The notes under the pieces: generated by a model
The model's input: the letters and a program-made list of their open reading frames with translations, nothing else
What the model was told of the DNA's origin: nothing
Databases searched by the model: none
From: Spirochaetota bacterium
Lineage (GTDB): Bacteria > Spirochaetota > Spirochaetia > Treponematales > UBA12059
Direction of reading: 5' to 3'
Length of the DNA: 64,000 nt
NCBI GenBank assembly: GCA_029547205.1
Contig: JAKPPT010000132.1
Span: forward strand, 25,687 to 89,686
Part shown: piece by piece, positions 1 to 7,626 of the stretch
Layout of the letters: every line of letters begins with the position of its first letter
How positions within the stretch are numbered: the stretch's first letter is position 1
Program-made: the position numbers and the translations under genes

Positions 1-583
1 CTGCAGCATCGGTCGTACAGGGCATTTTGTCCGGATTAACTTTTTCGACCGCTGCAAGGAGAGCCACTTTGGGATTATCCACACCGATTGCTTTTGCAAC
101 CTGCACCGCATTGGCAATCATATCAATTTTACCAGCTAGATCCGGTGCAATATTGATTGCAGCATCGGTAACAATAAGCAGTTTGTGGTATGTCGGCACC
201 TGCATAACCGCTACATGGCTTGTGAGCCTCCCTGCATTGAGTCCATTTTCCTTGTTAAGGACAGCCTTGAGCAGGATCGACGTATCGAGTATCCCCTTCA
301 TGACCATATCGGCTTCACCTGATTTTACCAGTTCCACTGCTTTTGCAGCTGCTTTTGCGTAATCCTTTTCTTCAATGAGCTTAAACTGACTGATATCAAT
401 GCTAAGTTCCTGTGCTACCTGCTTGATTGCTTGAGCATCACCTATCAGTATTGGTTCTGCAATGCCATGCTTCCAGGCATCTACTGCTGCTTCCAGTGCG
501 GAGTGTTCCTGAGCAGCGGCTACAGCAATCTTTTTTTTGCCCGCCTTTCGCGCAGCCTCGATAATATCATCAATCGTCTTCAT
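1..583 (-). CDS. ptb: Phosphate butyryltransferase (PTA/PTB family), 3' end cut by the window edge
   Basis: Read on the minus strand from ATG at 583, with a GAGGAGC ribosome-binding site just upstream. The first 194 codons are present and the stop lies outside the window. The protein begins MKTIDDIIEAARKAGKKK and continues with the PTA/PTB fold (AVAAAQEHSALEA, then IGDAQAIK, VMKGILDTSILLKAVLNK, GRLTSHVAVMQVP, LLIVTDAAIN). Family role: butyryl-CoA + Pi to butyryl-phosphate + CoA in the cytoplasm. It lies 23 bp behind butyrate kinase on the same strand, so the two form the classic buk-ptb pair. That context favours butyrate over acetate, although acetyl-phosphate activity cannot be excluded from sequence. 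Confidence 0.93.
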   Translation of the reverse strand, partial: MKTIDDIIEAARKAGKKKIAVAAAQEHSALEAAVDAWKHGIAEPILIGDAQAIKQVAQELSIDISQFKLIEEKDYAKAAAKAVELVKSGEADMVMKGILDTSILLKAVLNKENGLNAGRLTSHVAVMQVPTYHKLLIVTDAAINIAPDLAGKIDMIANAVQVAKAIGVDNPKVALLAAVEKVNPDKMPCTTDAA

Positions 584-606
584 TATATAAGCTCCTCAAC
601 GATAGT

Positions 607-1680
607 TTATTTATATTCCTGAGGTACAGCCTCTTTAGTTAAGACTCTATAACCTGCAAGAGCAAGGGCTTCAAGTTCACCTTCTCCAGGATATACAGTT
701 ACCGGAGCAATCCAGCCAGTCATTGCGGTGAGTTCCTCCTGTACTGGTTTCCCATACGCGATACCGCCAGTAAGAATGATACCATCAACCTTACCGCGCG
801 CGGCTGCAGCAAGCGCTCCAATAGCTTTTCCTACATTGTAAATAAAGGCATTGTAGATAAGCAATGCTTCAGGATTTTTTTCTTCTTGTGCGGCTTTTTC
901 AAGAACGCGCATGTCATTGGTGTTAAATAAACTTACCATGCCGCCCTGTCCTGTTATCATTTTAAGGACTTCTTTTTCAGTATATTTCCCAGAAAAACAC
1001 AACTTTGCAAGATCACCAGCAGGCAAGGTTCCAGAACGTTCCGGGCTGAACGGACCCTCACCGTTCAATGCGTTGTTGACATCGACCACTCGGCCATTTT
1101 TGTGTAGACCTACCGATACACCGCCACCCATGTGCGCGACGATAAGTATAACATCGGTATAGTTTTTGCCATGCTCTTTGCACCAGCGACGGCACACTGC
1201 TTTCTGGTTCAGAGCATGAAAGATGCTGCGCTTCTTAAATAGCTTATGCCCATAAATGCGGGCAACATCATCAAGTTCGTCAACGACAACAGGATCTGCT
1301 ATGAATGAAGGAATACCAAGTTCCTTTGCTAACCTGTCTGCAATGAGCGCCCCGAGGTTGGAAGCATGCTCACCGTTACGAGCCTCGAGCAGTTCTTCCT
1401 TCATTGCCTCATTCACTGCGTAGACGCCGCCGGGAATGGGCTTTAAGAGGCCACCGCGTCCCACAATGCAGGAAAGCGATTTGAGGTCAAACCCGCGCTT
1501 TTCGAGCGCTTCACGAATATGCTTTTCCCGAAACTCATATTGCGACGCAATTGATGGAAACTGTCCAATTTCTTCTGCCGAATGTGCAACGTTTTCTGTA
1601 AAAAGCTCTTTCAAATCTTCAAAAACACCTATTTTCGTTGATGTAGAACCAGGGTTGATAACAAGAATTTTGAATGCCAT
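607..1680 (-). CDS. buk: Butyrate kinase
   Basis: A 357-residue acetate/butyrate kinase (ASKHA fold): butyryl-phosphate + ADP to butyrate + ATP. The phosphate-binding motif LVINPGSTSTKIGVFED is at the N-terminus, HMGGGVSVGLH is mid-protein and IILTGGIAYG near the C-terminus. Length matches butyrate kinases (about 355) rather than acetate kinases (about 400). The reading frame is open further upstream, but ATG at 1680 is chosen because AAGGAGT lies 6 nt before it and the extension has no family similarity. It is the first gene of a buk-ptb operon behind a good sigma70-type promoter. It gives substrate-level ATP in butyrate fermentation. Confidence 0.95.
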   Translation of the reverse strand: MAFKILVINPGSTSTKIGVFEDLKELFTENVAHSAEEIGQFPSIASQYEFREKHIREALEKRGFDLKSLSCIVGRGGLLKPIPGGVYAVNEAMKEELLEARNGEHASNLGALIADRLAKELGIPSFIADPVVVDELDDVARIYGHKLFKKRSIFHALNQKAVCRRWCKEHGKNYTDVILIVAHMGGGVSVGLHKNGRVVDVNNALNGEGPFSPERSGTLPAGDLAKLCFSGKYTEKEVLKMITGQGGMVSLFNTNDMRVLEKAAQEEKNPEALLIYNAFIYNVGKAIGALAAAARGKVDGIILTGGIAYGKPVQEELTAMTGWIAPVTVYPGEGELEALALAGYRVLTKEAVPQEYK

Positions 1681-1729
1681 GCTGACTCCTTGTTTCATAG
1701 CCCGATACATGTGGGCCGTTTCTGCCCCG

Positions 1730-1759
1730 ATTATATACCAGTCACAAGTTTTCTGACAA
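1730..1759 (-). promoter_or_regulatory. Predicted sigma70-type promoter of buk-ptb
   Basis: On the minus strand TTGTCA (1754-1759) and TATAAT (1730-1735) are separated by 18 bp and lie about 50 bp before the buk start codon. The -10 is perfect consensus and the -35 differs at one position. Position and match are seen in the sequence; activity is inferred. Confidence 0.65.
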
Positions 1760-1907
1760 GTGAAAATTTGCAAATTTTGAAACGATGTTTTGATTATTGA
1801 AATGCATGCAATTTCTATAACTAACTCATAGAAATCCTGCACTGAAATGTAAAAGTACGCTTATCCGTGATATACTACACCCTATAACACACAATAAAGG
1901 AATTAAA

Positions 1908-2588
1908 ATGAAATTAAAGAATCGGGTATGTGTAATACTTTCAGTTATTCTGTTTTTTTCATGCACTTATGAAATGAATGATTTCAGCCGGCATAGCGCT
2001 ACCATAGCGGTATGGAATCAATCAGATACAGACATCCTCCTTGATATGTCACTATCCAAACAGAACACATATCCACCATTCGAATATGACACAATCGAAG
2101 ACCAAATACTGCAAAAACAAAAATGGTCTACTGTTTCTTATACATGGATACCCGGTAAGTACACATTCAGGTATTTTGATACACCCCTTGATCTTACTAT
2201 GGTATTTTATACTAAATGTACCGTTCATTCAGAGGAAAAGAATTTCTCGGAATCTTATGAAATTATGATTCACCTGACCAAAGGAAGAAGGTCCGAGATG
2301 CACATACTTGATTCACCAGTAAAAAGATACTACTCTCCTGAAGAATTCAGCGATTTGCTTTCCCTCATTACGGATCCGGATGATAAAGCGTTATTGACGA
2401 ACGATTTTTCCTATAGTGAATATGAAAACGAATGGAGTCTAAATATTCCCAGCTGGAATTATGCCTCATTCAAACAGCATCTCGACTCAGTGCTCATTCC
2501 ATTATTAACCAAATATAACCTTGACACCAAGCGCTTCCTGATATCGTACTTGTCGAGTGAGCCGATTATTCCCATAACCTATGAATAA
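1908..2588 (+). CDS. Putative lipoprotein of unknown function
   Basis: A 226-residue protein with a lipoprotein signal: MKLKNR, a hydrophobic stretch (VCVILSVILFFS), then Cys19 in the lipobox-like FFSC. The mature part is polar and rich in aromatics and Ser/Thr (TVSYTWIPGKYTFRYFD) and looks like a beta-rich domain followed by a more helical C-terminus. I do not recognise a family. The start is supported by AAAGGA before ATG. It stands alone between the divergent buk operon and a repeat-rich non-coding stretch. It is expected to be anchored in the inner or outer membrane facing the periplasm. Confidence 0.72.
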   Translation: MKLKNRVCVILSVILFFSCTYEMNDFSRHSATIAVWNQSDTDILLDMSLSKQNTYPPFEYDTIEDQILQKQKWSTVSYTWIPGKYTFRYFDTPLDLTMVFYTKCTVHSEEKNFSESYEIMIHLTKGRRSEMHILDSPVKRYYSPEEFSDLLSLITDPDDKALLTNDFSYSEYENEWSLNIPSWNYASFKQHLDSVLIPLLTKYNLDTKRFLISYLSSEPIIPITYE

Positions 2589-2645
2589 AATGAATCGGCT
2601 GTCTGAAATTCCCTTGCCTATAATTCTGCATCCGATTGCACGAGT

Positions 2646-2799
2646 AATGTCACAAAGATTGTAAAAAAGCCATTTTGATTACTACTTTTTTAATTTTATA
2701 AAGAAAATATCGATATATTGTTATGGTATATAAATATACCTAACTGTATAGAGTAGGTATATTGTAGAGATACTTTTATTTACAAGCTTCATGACACTA
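2646..2799. repeat. MITE-like element, copy 1
   Basis: About 154 bp bounded by imperfect terminal inverted repeats. The left end reads AATGTCACAAAGATTGTAAA and the right end, reverse-complemented, reads AGTGTCATGAAGCTTGTAAA. Related ends occur at 6071-6262 and 34549-34685, all in intergenic DNA. The element has no ORF, and the interior is AT-rich with a small palindrome (GGTATATAAATATACC). From memory the end consensus resembles the inverted repeats of some IS256-family elements, but this needs a database check. No clear target-site duplication was seen. Confidence 0.5.
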
Positions 2800-2892
2800 A
2801 AAACATATTCATTGACCTAGAAAGTACACGGGCGCGTAGCAGCCAGCACTTCCTATGACAATAATGCCATCAGACTGAAAATAGCATTTAGG

Positions 2893-3126
2893 TTATTCTA
2901 CGTTTACATTCCTCTAAACTGCAGTTATTCCACTGTTAGACCATGAGTAAATTCCAAAGAATCCTTCGGAGTAGTTGGGATCTGAGAACTCAAACATTTT
3001 AATTTCATCAATGTAAATAGTGGTTTTACGATATTTTTTAATTCGAAATTTTACGTATCTTTTTCCTATTGTTCCAATAAGACCTACTAAACGCCCATAG
3101 TGTATATTTAAAAACTCTCCTGCTGT
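2893..3126 (-). pseudogene. Remnant of a LamG/DUF1080-like domain protein
   Basis: Read on the minus strand, one frame encodes a coherent protein tail: GEFLNIHYGRLVGLIG, then KRYVKFRIKKYRKTTIYIDE, FEFSDPNYSEGFFGIYSWSN and finally RNVNVE. The frame is broken by TAG at 2914-2916 and by TGA immediately upstream of 3126 (where Trp would fit), with more stops further upstream. The pattern V-F-I-x-R-K-x-TTIYID-E-x-x-FEFSDPN followed by GFFGIYSWSN resembles the end of concanavalin-like (family 16/DUF1080-type) domains. Only the last 75 or so codons are recognisable, so this is a decayed gene. Family assignment is from memory of the motif. Confidence 0.5.
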
Positions 3127-3366
3127 TCATTCCATTATTACTATATACTATGCAGGTTAATATGCAAATCCGCGAGTTGCATTGACTTAAATTATCTTAT
3201 CTATTGAGGGAAAGGGAGCTATACATAGAGTCACTGACAAAGCGGTTAAAATAATTGCTTTTACTCTCAATCGCTCTTGCAATGTGCGTGTAATGTTTTA
3301 TACTTTTAACAGGGTGCACACAGGTGCTTCTGCATCTGAGAGGCACCGAATGTAAAGAGAGCATTT

Positions 3367-4332
3367 ATGGATAGAGCTTACAATAAAGCACAGCGCTTAC
3401 TGCAGATAGAAACCTTACTTGCCTGTCATCCGGAGGGTCTTTCGCAGGCTGAGATTGCGCGGAAAATCAATGTCCACCGATCAACCATAACGCGTTACAT
3501 TGCTGATTTACCTCCCTACATTGCAATCGATAGAAAAGGCAACTTAAAACTCGACATGAATGCATCGCTCATCAATTTGCAGTTAACTATGCATGAGGCG
3601 ATGGCAGTGCACATTGCAGTACGATTACTCTATGCCTGTCTCGATAAAAACACACGGCATGCGTCTTCCGCCATCCGCAAGCTCGGCATTGCAATGGAAA
3701 AATGGATGAAACCGCTCAGTGTTCACCTCATCAAAACAGCTGATGAGCTTGATAACAAAAGCAACGACGAGCGGTTCCTCAAAGTGTTTGAAACGCTCAC
3801 CGAAGCCTGGGCAAAAAGCCTTAAAATCAAAATATGGTATCAGGACAAAACACATGAGCTGCACGAGCGTATCATACACCCCTACTTTATCGAACCGTAT
3901 CCGCTCGGTCAGGGCATCCAGCTTATATGCTACAGTGAAGCGCACAGCGCTCTCAGGGTCTACAAAGTCGAACGCATCCGTGATGCGGAACTCTTGCAGG
4001 AAAAGTACTCGATCCCAGAATCTTTTGATCCTTTCTCTCTCTTAAAAAAATCATGGAATGTCTGGCTATCAGAAAAAGAATGTGAAACGGTACGCCTGCG
4101 ATTTGATAGGACAGCCGCAGAACGTGTCAAAGAAACTCGCTGGCATGTTTCTCAGACAATTGAGGATCAGGCTGATGGCTCAATTCTATTCAGCTGTACA
4201 GTCGTTGAACCACTGGAAATGCTACCCTGGATACGTAGCTGGGGCGGCAGCGTCGAAGTTCTGGAACCGCAGTGGCTTCGAGATAGGCTCTGTGATGATG
4301 CCAGGATTTTGAAAACTCTATACCATGCATAA
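3367..4332 (+). CDS. HTH-WYL domain transcriptional regulator
   Basis: A 321-residue cytoplasmic regulator. Residues about 1-60 form a DeoR/HTH_11-type winged helix (LLQIETLLACHPEGLSQAEI, then NVHRSTITRYIADL). Residues about 145-210 carry a WYL domain (KIKIWYQDKTHELHERIIHP, then YPLGQGIQLICYSEAHSALR and VYKVERIRDAEL), followed by the usual C-terminal WCX-like extension (VRLRFDRTAAERVKETRWH). WYL domains are known ligand or nucleic-acid sensing modules attached to DNA-binding domains. No CRISPR or defence genes are nearby. The next gene downstream encodes a second WYL-like domain, suggesting a functional pair. Start supported by AAAGAGAG upstream. Confidence 0.88.
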   Translation: MDRAYNKAQRLLQIETLLACHPEGLSQAEIARKINVHRSTITRYIADLPPYIAIDRKGNLKLDMNASLINLQLTMHEAMAVHIAVRLLYACLDKNTRHASSAIRKLGIAMEKWMKPLSVHLIKTADELDNKSNDERFLKVFETLTEAWAKSLKIKIWYQDKTHELHERIIHPYFIEPYPLGQGIQLICYSEAHSALRVYKVERIRDAELLQEKYSIPESFDPFSLLKKSWNVWLSEKECETVRLRFDRTAAERVKETRWHVSQTIEDQADGSILFSCTVVEPLEMLPWIRSWGGSVEVLEPQWLRDRLCDDARILKTLYHA

Positions 4333-4654
4333 AATGTCTCAAACCTAAAAGTTTTAAAAAAAAATTTTCTTTGTTGCAGTACCTGCAACACACTGGTGTT
4401 AGATTATCTATTGGAGGATAGTGGCAGGAAGCTTGTGGTGAACAATGCTATGAGCACTATGCATAGAGTTGTTTTAGTAATTCCGGGGCGAGGATCATGG
4501 AACAATATGCCCGCGTGTCGGCTTTCCGATTGGTAGCGCTAGTTGAAACAATACGACGAATAACTGGCAGTACCTGCAGACCCTTGTTTGCGATTATCCG
4601 GACTGTTCATTTTAAAAAGTATTGATAACCGCACTGCATAACAAGGAGGTTGTT
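4333..4654 (+). other. Intergenic region with repeated GCAGTACCTGCA motifs and a possible 42-codon ORF
   Basis: The 12-mer GCAGTACCTGCA occurs twice (4376-4387 and 4568-4579). The first copy sits in the inverted repeat GTTGCAG-TAC-CTGCAAC (4373-4389). A solo repeat end resembling the MITE family (TAGTGGCAGGAAGCTTGTG) lies near 4420-4438. An ORF of 42 codons (ATG 4497, stop 4623-4625; begins MEQYARVSAFRLVALVETI) has only a weak AGGA before it and may be spurious. The duplicated motif could be an operator for the flanking WYL regulator; this is inference. Confidence 0.35.
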
Positions 4655-6028
4655 ATGGATTGGTTAATCGATGCTCTCTACGAAATTTACTACGTTAACA
4701 ATAATGGTATAAAGACACGGAGAGTTATCCGGGTCATCGAAACCCGAACAATTAAACGCTATGAGACAGTTGTTTATATTCGCGCATTTTGCTATCTGCG
4801 GAATGAAGAGCGTACCTTTCGCGAGGATAACATTGTCCAGGCCAGACTCATTGCCAAACAGGAAGCGGGAGCAGACTGGGTTGTACCTTCGAGCACTCAA
4901 ACACACGAAGCAATAAGTACCTATAAAGCCGAACCTAAACTTTTATATACTGATAGCACTCTATATAAAGGAAAAAATGATTTCCCCTCCACCACGGTCG
5001 AGTCTAAGCCTTCACATAGCTATAGAATAGAACATGCGTTTCATAATGCCAATAATATAGAACAAAATAAATCTACGGTTTATGCAAATTCAGGCAAAAC
5101 AGAACCTGTTGCCAAAGGCTATGCTGCAGAAACCAGAGTCTCTCCTTACAATTCTGATTACTTTAGCCAGAGGGGCTCGTACAAATATCCACAAGATAGC
5201 AACGAACCAATAAAAAAAATCAAATTATCAAGGATACTTGGAATTGCAACTGTTTTAGGCTTAGTGTTTATCTGGTACCTAAATATTTACGCTCCATCAC
5301 AAGTAAAAGCAGAAACGAAAAAAATAGAGTATGTACCATTTACTACCACTGTTCCAAAACCAACTCCTACCCCCCCGCCTCCTGCATTGGAAGAAGTTAA
5401 ATTAGGCGGGTTAATCTTGCGCATTCATCGAGACAGTAGCGGTACCTGGTACGAAGTCCCGGCACGGGGATATGTGGGGAAAAACAAGAAAGAAGCTATC
5501 AAGGCTATCCGGGTTCCGAACTTTACCAATTATACGGGTATTACAGATACTGCTCTTATAGCGCGGTATCTTGCTGCAGACACTGACAATAATGGCAAAC
5601 TGAGCTACAGGGAACTGGAAAATTTTGCAAAAAACATGCGAACCTATGTAACGTATAAAAGTAACGACATCGCATTACGTCCTGATATCTTTTTAGCAGA
5701 AGGAGGCGGTGACTGTGAGGATTTTGCACTCTATGTCGCGGGACTCTTACGTTTCTGGGGCTGGCAGCCTTACATTGCCTGTTTCGATCCTCCTGTAGGA
5801 AGCGGGCACGCAGTTTGCTTTTCTTATGAAGGCTCTGGAGGTTTCCCGAAAAGCTATAACTGGTACACACTCTCGGGTAAAAAGACATGGGATGGTACAC
5901 TGCTCCCTGATGGCAAATACATTCCTATTGATTTTGAATATGTTGGCAAACTTTCCAATGCGGTAGGAGAAGGCTGGGAATTAAGACATATATTTATTCC
6001 GGAAAAAATATGGGGATTAAAAATGTAA
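4655..6028 (+). CDS. WYL-like domain - TM - EF-hand - transglutaminase-like cysteine peptidase protein
   Basis: A 457-residue multidomain protein. ATG 4655 is chosen because AAGGAGG precedes it; an upstream TTG in frame has no ribosome-binding site. Residues 10-62 resemble a WYL domain (IYYVNNNGIKTRRVIRVIE, then YIRAFCYLRNEERTFREDNI). Residues 65-190 are low-complexity polar linker. A single TM helix is at about 193-214 (RILGIATVLGLVFIWYLNIY), followed by a Pro-rich spacer (VPKPTPTPPPP). Residues 309-320 are a canonical EF-hand loop (DTDNNGKLSYRE; ligands D309, D311, N313, K315 carbonyl, S317, E320). Residues 350-430 hold a transglutaminase-like/BTLCP core with C354 (GGDCEDFA), H385 (GSGHAVCF) and probable D426 (IPIDFEY). 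Expected topology is N-terminus inside and peptidase domain in the periplasm. Substrate unknown. Confidence 0.75.
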   Translation: MDWLIDALYEIYYVNNNGIKTRRVIRVIETRTIKRYETVVYIRAFCYLRNEERTFREDNIVQARLIAKQEAGADWVVPSSTQTHEAISTYKAEPKLLYTDSTLYKGKNDFPSTTVESKPSHSYRIEHAFHNANNIEQNKSTVYANSGKTEPVAKGYAAETRVSPYNSDYFSQRGSYKYPQDSNEPIKKIKLSRILGIATVLGLVFIWYLNIYAPSQVKAETKKIEYVPFTTTVPKPTPTPPPPALEEVKLGGLILRIHRDSSGTWYEVPARGYVGKNKKEAIKAIRVPNFTNYTGITDTALIARYLAADTDNNGKLSYRELENFAKNMRTYVTYKSNDIALRPDIFLAEGGGDCEDFALYVAGLLRFWGWQPYIACFDPPVGSGHAVCFSYEGSGGFPKSYNWYTLSGKKTWDGTLLPDGKYIPIDFEYVGKLSNAVGEGWELRHIFIPEKIWGLKM

Positions 6029-6070
6029 CCAATGAGCGCGCAAAAGTAATTGTGCTCCTTTTTGCTGTAT

Positions 6071-6262
6071 CTAGTGTCATGAAACTTGTGCATAAACGTA
6101 TTCCTAATAATATTTAGTGGGGAATTTTCTCTGTACAATAACGCATTCTGCACATTCCATGAAAATTAAACGTATAGTTACCAAAAACAGCAGTTTCACA
6201 TTGTTCGTGACACTAGAAATATCGTGACAATTCCTGACCATTTTACAAGCTTCGTGACACCA
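6071..6262. repeat. MITE-like element, copy 2 (compound)
   Basis: The ends CTAGTGTCATGAAACTTGTG (from 6071) and, on the opposite strand, CTAGTGTCACGAACAATGTG (ending 6216) form a roughly 145 bp inverted-repeat element. A second right-type end follows at 6245-6262 (reverse complement CTGGTGTCACGAAGCTTGT), so either two copies are nested or one end is duplicated. It has the same end consensus as copies at 2646 and 34549. It has no coding capacity and lies between the transglutaminase-like gene and tdh. Confidence 0.5.
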
Positions 6263-6270
6263 GGGAGGTC

Positions 6271-6299
6271 TTTCATTTCAGCCTGACGCGGTGTATACT
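6271..6299 (+). promoter_or_regulatory. Possible tdh promoter
   Basis: TTTCAT (6271-6276), 17 bp, then TATACT (6294-6299), 110 bp before the tdh start. The -10 is good and the -35 weak. It is placed directly upstream of the hairpin and direct repeat described next, so the mRNA leader would carry both. Confidence 0.4.
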
Positions 6300-6313
6300 A
6301 CAGTGCAGGTTTA

Positions 6314-6353
6314 GCCAGACAATCTCAGACGATCGCGCGCGAGATTGTCTGGC
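6314..6353 (+). promoter_or_regulatory. Perfect 13-bp stem in the tdh leader
   Basis: GCCAGACAATCTC (6314-6326) pairs perfectly with GAGATTGTCTGGC (6341-6353) around a 14-nt GC-rich loop (AGACGATCGCGCGC). It lies between a probable promoter and the tdh ribosome-binding site and is not followed by a T-run, so it is not a standard terminator. It may be an operator or an RNA control element; no known riboswitch was recognised. Confidence 0.5.
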
Positions 6354-6357
6354 AACG

Positions 6358-6399
6358 ACTGTGTTTTGCCAATAAAACAACTGTGTTTTGCCAATAAAA
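6358..6399 (+). repeat. Two perfect 20-bp direct repeats before tdh
   Basis: ACTGTGTTTTGCCAATAAAA occurs at 6358-6377 and again at 6380-6399, a 22-bp period equal to about two helical turns. The second copy runs into the tdh ribosome-binding site (AGGAGG). The arrangement suits a regulator binding side by side on one DNA face, or a recent duplication. Confidence 0.6.
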
Positions 6400-6408
6400 G
6401 GAGGAAAT

Positions 6409-7434
6409 ATGAAAGCGCTAGTAAAAAAATATGCAAAAGAAGGGCTCTGGATGGAAGACGTCCCCATGCCAGATGTTGGTGATAACGATATCCTTATCAA
6501 GGTAAAGAAAACCGCTATATGCGGCACCGATGTTCATATTTATAAGTGGGATGCTTGGTCACAACGTACAATAAAAACTCCAATGACCATTGGCCATGAG
6601 TTCGTGGGCGAGATTGTTGACATGGGCAGGGCTGTCTCCGGATACAAAATCGGGGAACGCGTGTCCGCAGAAGGGCACATAGTCTGCGGAGTATGCCGCG
6701 CATGCCGTGCTGGACGCCACCACCTCTGCCCTAACACCCGCGGCATCGGTGTTAATCGGGATGGATGTTTTGCAGAATATATTTCGGTACCAGCAAGCAA
6801 CGTGTGGCATGTCCATGAAAAGATTTCCGACGATCTTGCTGCAATATTTGATCCATATGGCAATGCTACCCATACAGCACTCTCGTTCGATATGGTCGGT
6901 GAAGATGTACTCATAACCGGTGCAGGTCCCATCGGCTGCATGGCTGCAGCAATTGCCAGACACGTAGGAGCACGTAATGTTGTGGTAACCGACATGAACG
7001 AATACCGTCTCTCGCTCGCGCAAAGACTCGGCGCGACAAGGACTGTTAACGTAACCAAGGAAAATCTCAAGGACGTCATGCACGAGCTTGGCATGGTCGG
7101 CGGCTTTGACATTGGCATGGAGATGTCCGGTTCTCCAAAGGCTTTTGAGCAGATGTTGGAAAATATGTACAATGGAGGACGCATCGCCCTCCTCGGCATA
7201 CTCCCCAATGGTGCAGGCATTGACTGGGACAAAGTAATTTTTAAAGGCTTATTTATTAAAGGCATCTATGGCCGCGAAATGTTTGAAACCTGGTACAAAA
7301 TGCAGGCAATGGCTCTTTCCGGGCTCGATGTAACGCCTGTCATTACCCACCATTTCAAATTTGATGATTTCCAGAAAGGCTTTGATGCAATGATCTCAGG
7401 CAATTCCGGCAAGGTTATACTGGAACTCGAGTAA
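6409..7434 (+). CDS. tdh: L-threonine 3-dehydrogenase
   Basis: A 341-residue zinc-dependent medium-chain dehydrogenase, the same length as the E. coli enzyme and closely similar along its whole length: [38 protein letters not shown], catalytic-zinc GHEFVGE, structural-zinc cysteines [18 protein letters not shown]-binding [18 protein letters not shown], and [18 protein letters not shown]. It oxidises L-threonine with NAD+ to 2-amino-3-ketobutyrate in the cytoplasm. No kbl (2-amino-3-ketobutyrate CoA ligase) is adjacent. ATG 6409 has GGAGG upstream. It converges on carbamate kinase. The context is amino-acid fermentation. Confidence 0.97.
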   Translation: MKALVKKYAKEGLWMEDVPMPDVGDNDILIKVKKTAICGTDVHIYKWDAWSQRTIKTPMTIGHEFVGEIVDMGRAVSGYKIGERVSAEGHIVCGVCRACRAGRHHLCPNTRGIGVNRDGCFAEYISVPASNVWHVHEKISDDLAAIFDPYGNATHTALSFDMVGEDVLITGAGPIGCMAAAIARHVGARNVVVTDMNEYRLSLAQRLGATRTVNVTKENLKDVMHELGMVGGFDIGMEMSGSPKAFEQMLENMYNGGRIALLGILPNGAGIDWDKVIFKGLFIKGIYGREMFETWYKMQAMALSGLDVTPVITHHFKFDDFQKGFDAMISGNSGKVILELE

Positions 7435-7560
7435 AGAGAATGCAATTATAAAAATTTAGGAAAATATTTAAAATTTTATAACAAATGATAAGTGTACAGG
7501 ACATTTGCCAGCAGTTTGTGAGCACAGTAGAGCCTGTGAGACGTCTGCAAAGAGCATCAA

Positions 7561-7592
7561 AAAAGCCGGGGTTAATTAAAGTCCCGGCTTTT
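7561..7592. terminator. Bidirectional terminator between tdh and arcC
   Basis: AAAAGCCGGG (7561-7570) and CCCGGCTTTT (7583-7592) form a perfect 10-bp stem with a 12-nt loop. A-rich and T-rich flanks let it serve both converging genes. Confidence 0.88.
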
Positions 7593-7626
7593 ACTTATTG
7601 GCTACTACCGAATACAAACGTCAAGC

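Larger units (their letters stand above)
2589..3366. other. Non-coding stretch with repeat element and gene remnant
   Basis: About 780 bp without an intact gene. It holds a MITE-like inverted-repeat element (2646-2799) and a decayed minus-strand coding remnant (2893-3126). I see no tRNA, riboswitch or conserved ORF between 3127 and 3366. Only AT-rich sequence and the leader of the following regulator, with an AAAGAGAG ribosome-binding site at its end, are present there. Confidence 0.6.

Noticed and set aside
4497..4625. 42-codon ORF as a genuine small gene
   Set aside because: The ribosome-binding site is weak, no recognised motif, and it lies within a repeat-containing intergenic region; mentioned only as a possibility.
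6540..7265. Long minus-strand ORF (241 codons) opposite tdh
   Set aside because: It is antisense to a well-conserved enzyme, has no ribosome-binding site, and its composition (many Ser, Pro, Met and Thr) is that of a reverse-frame shadow.
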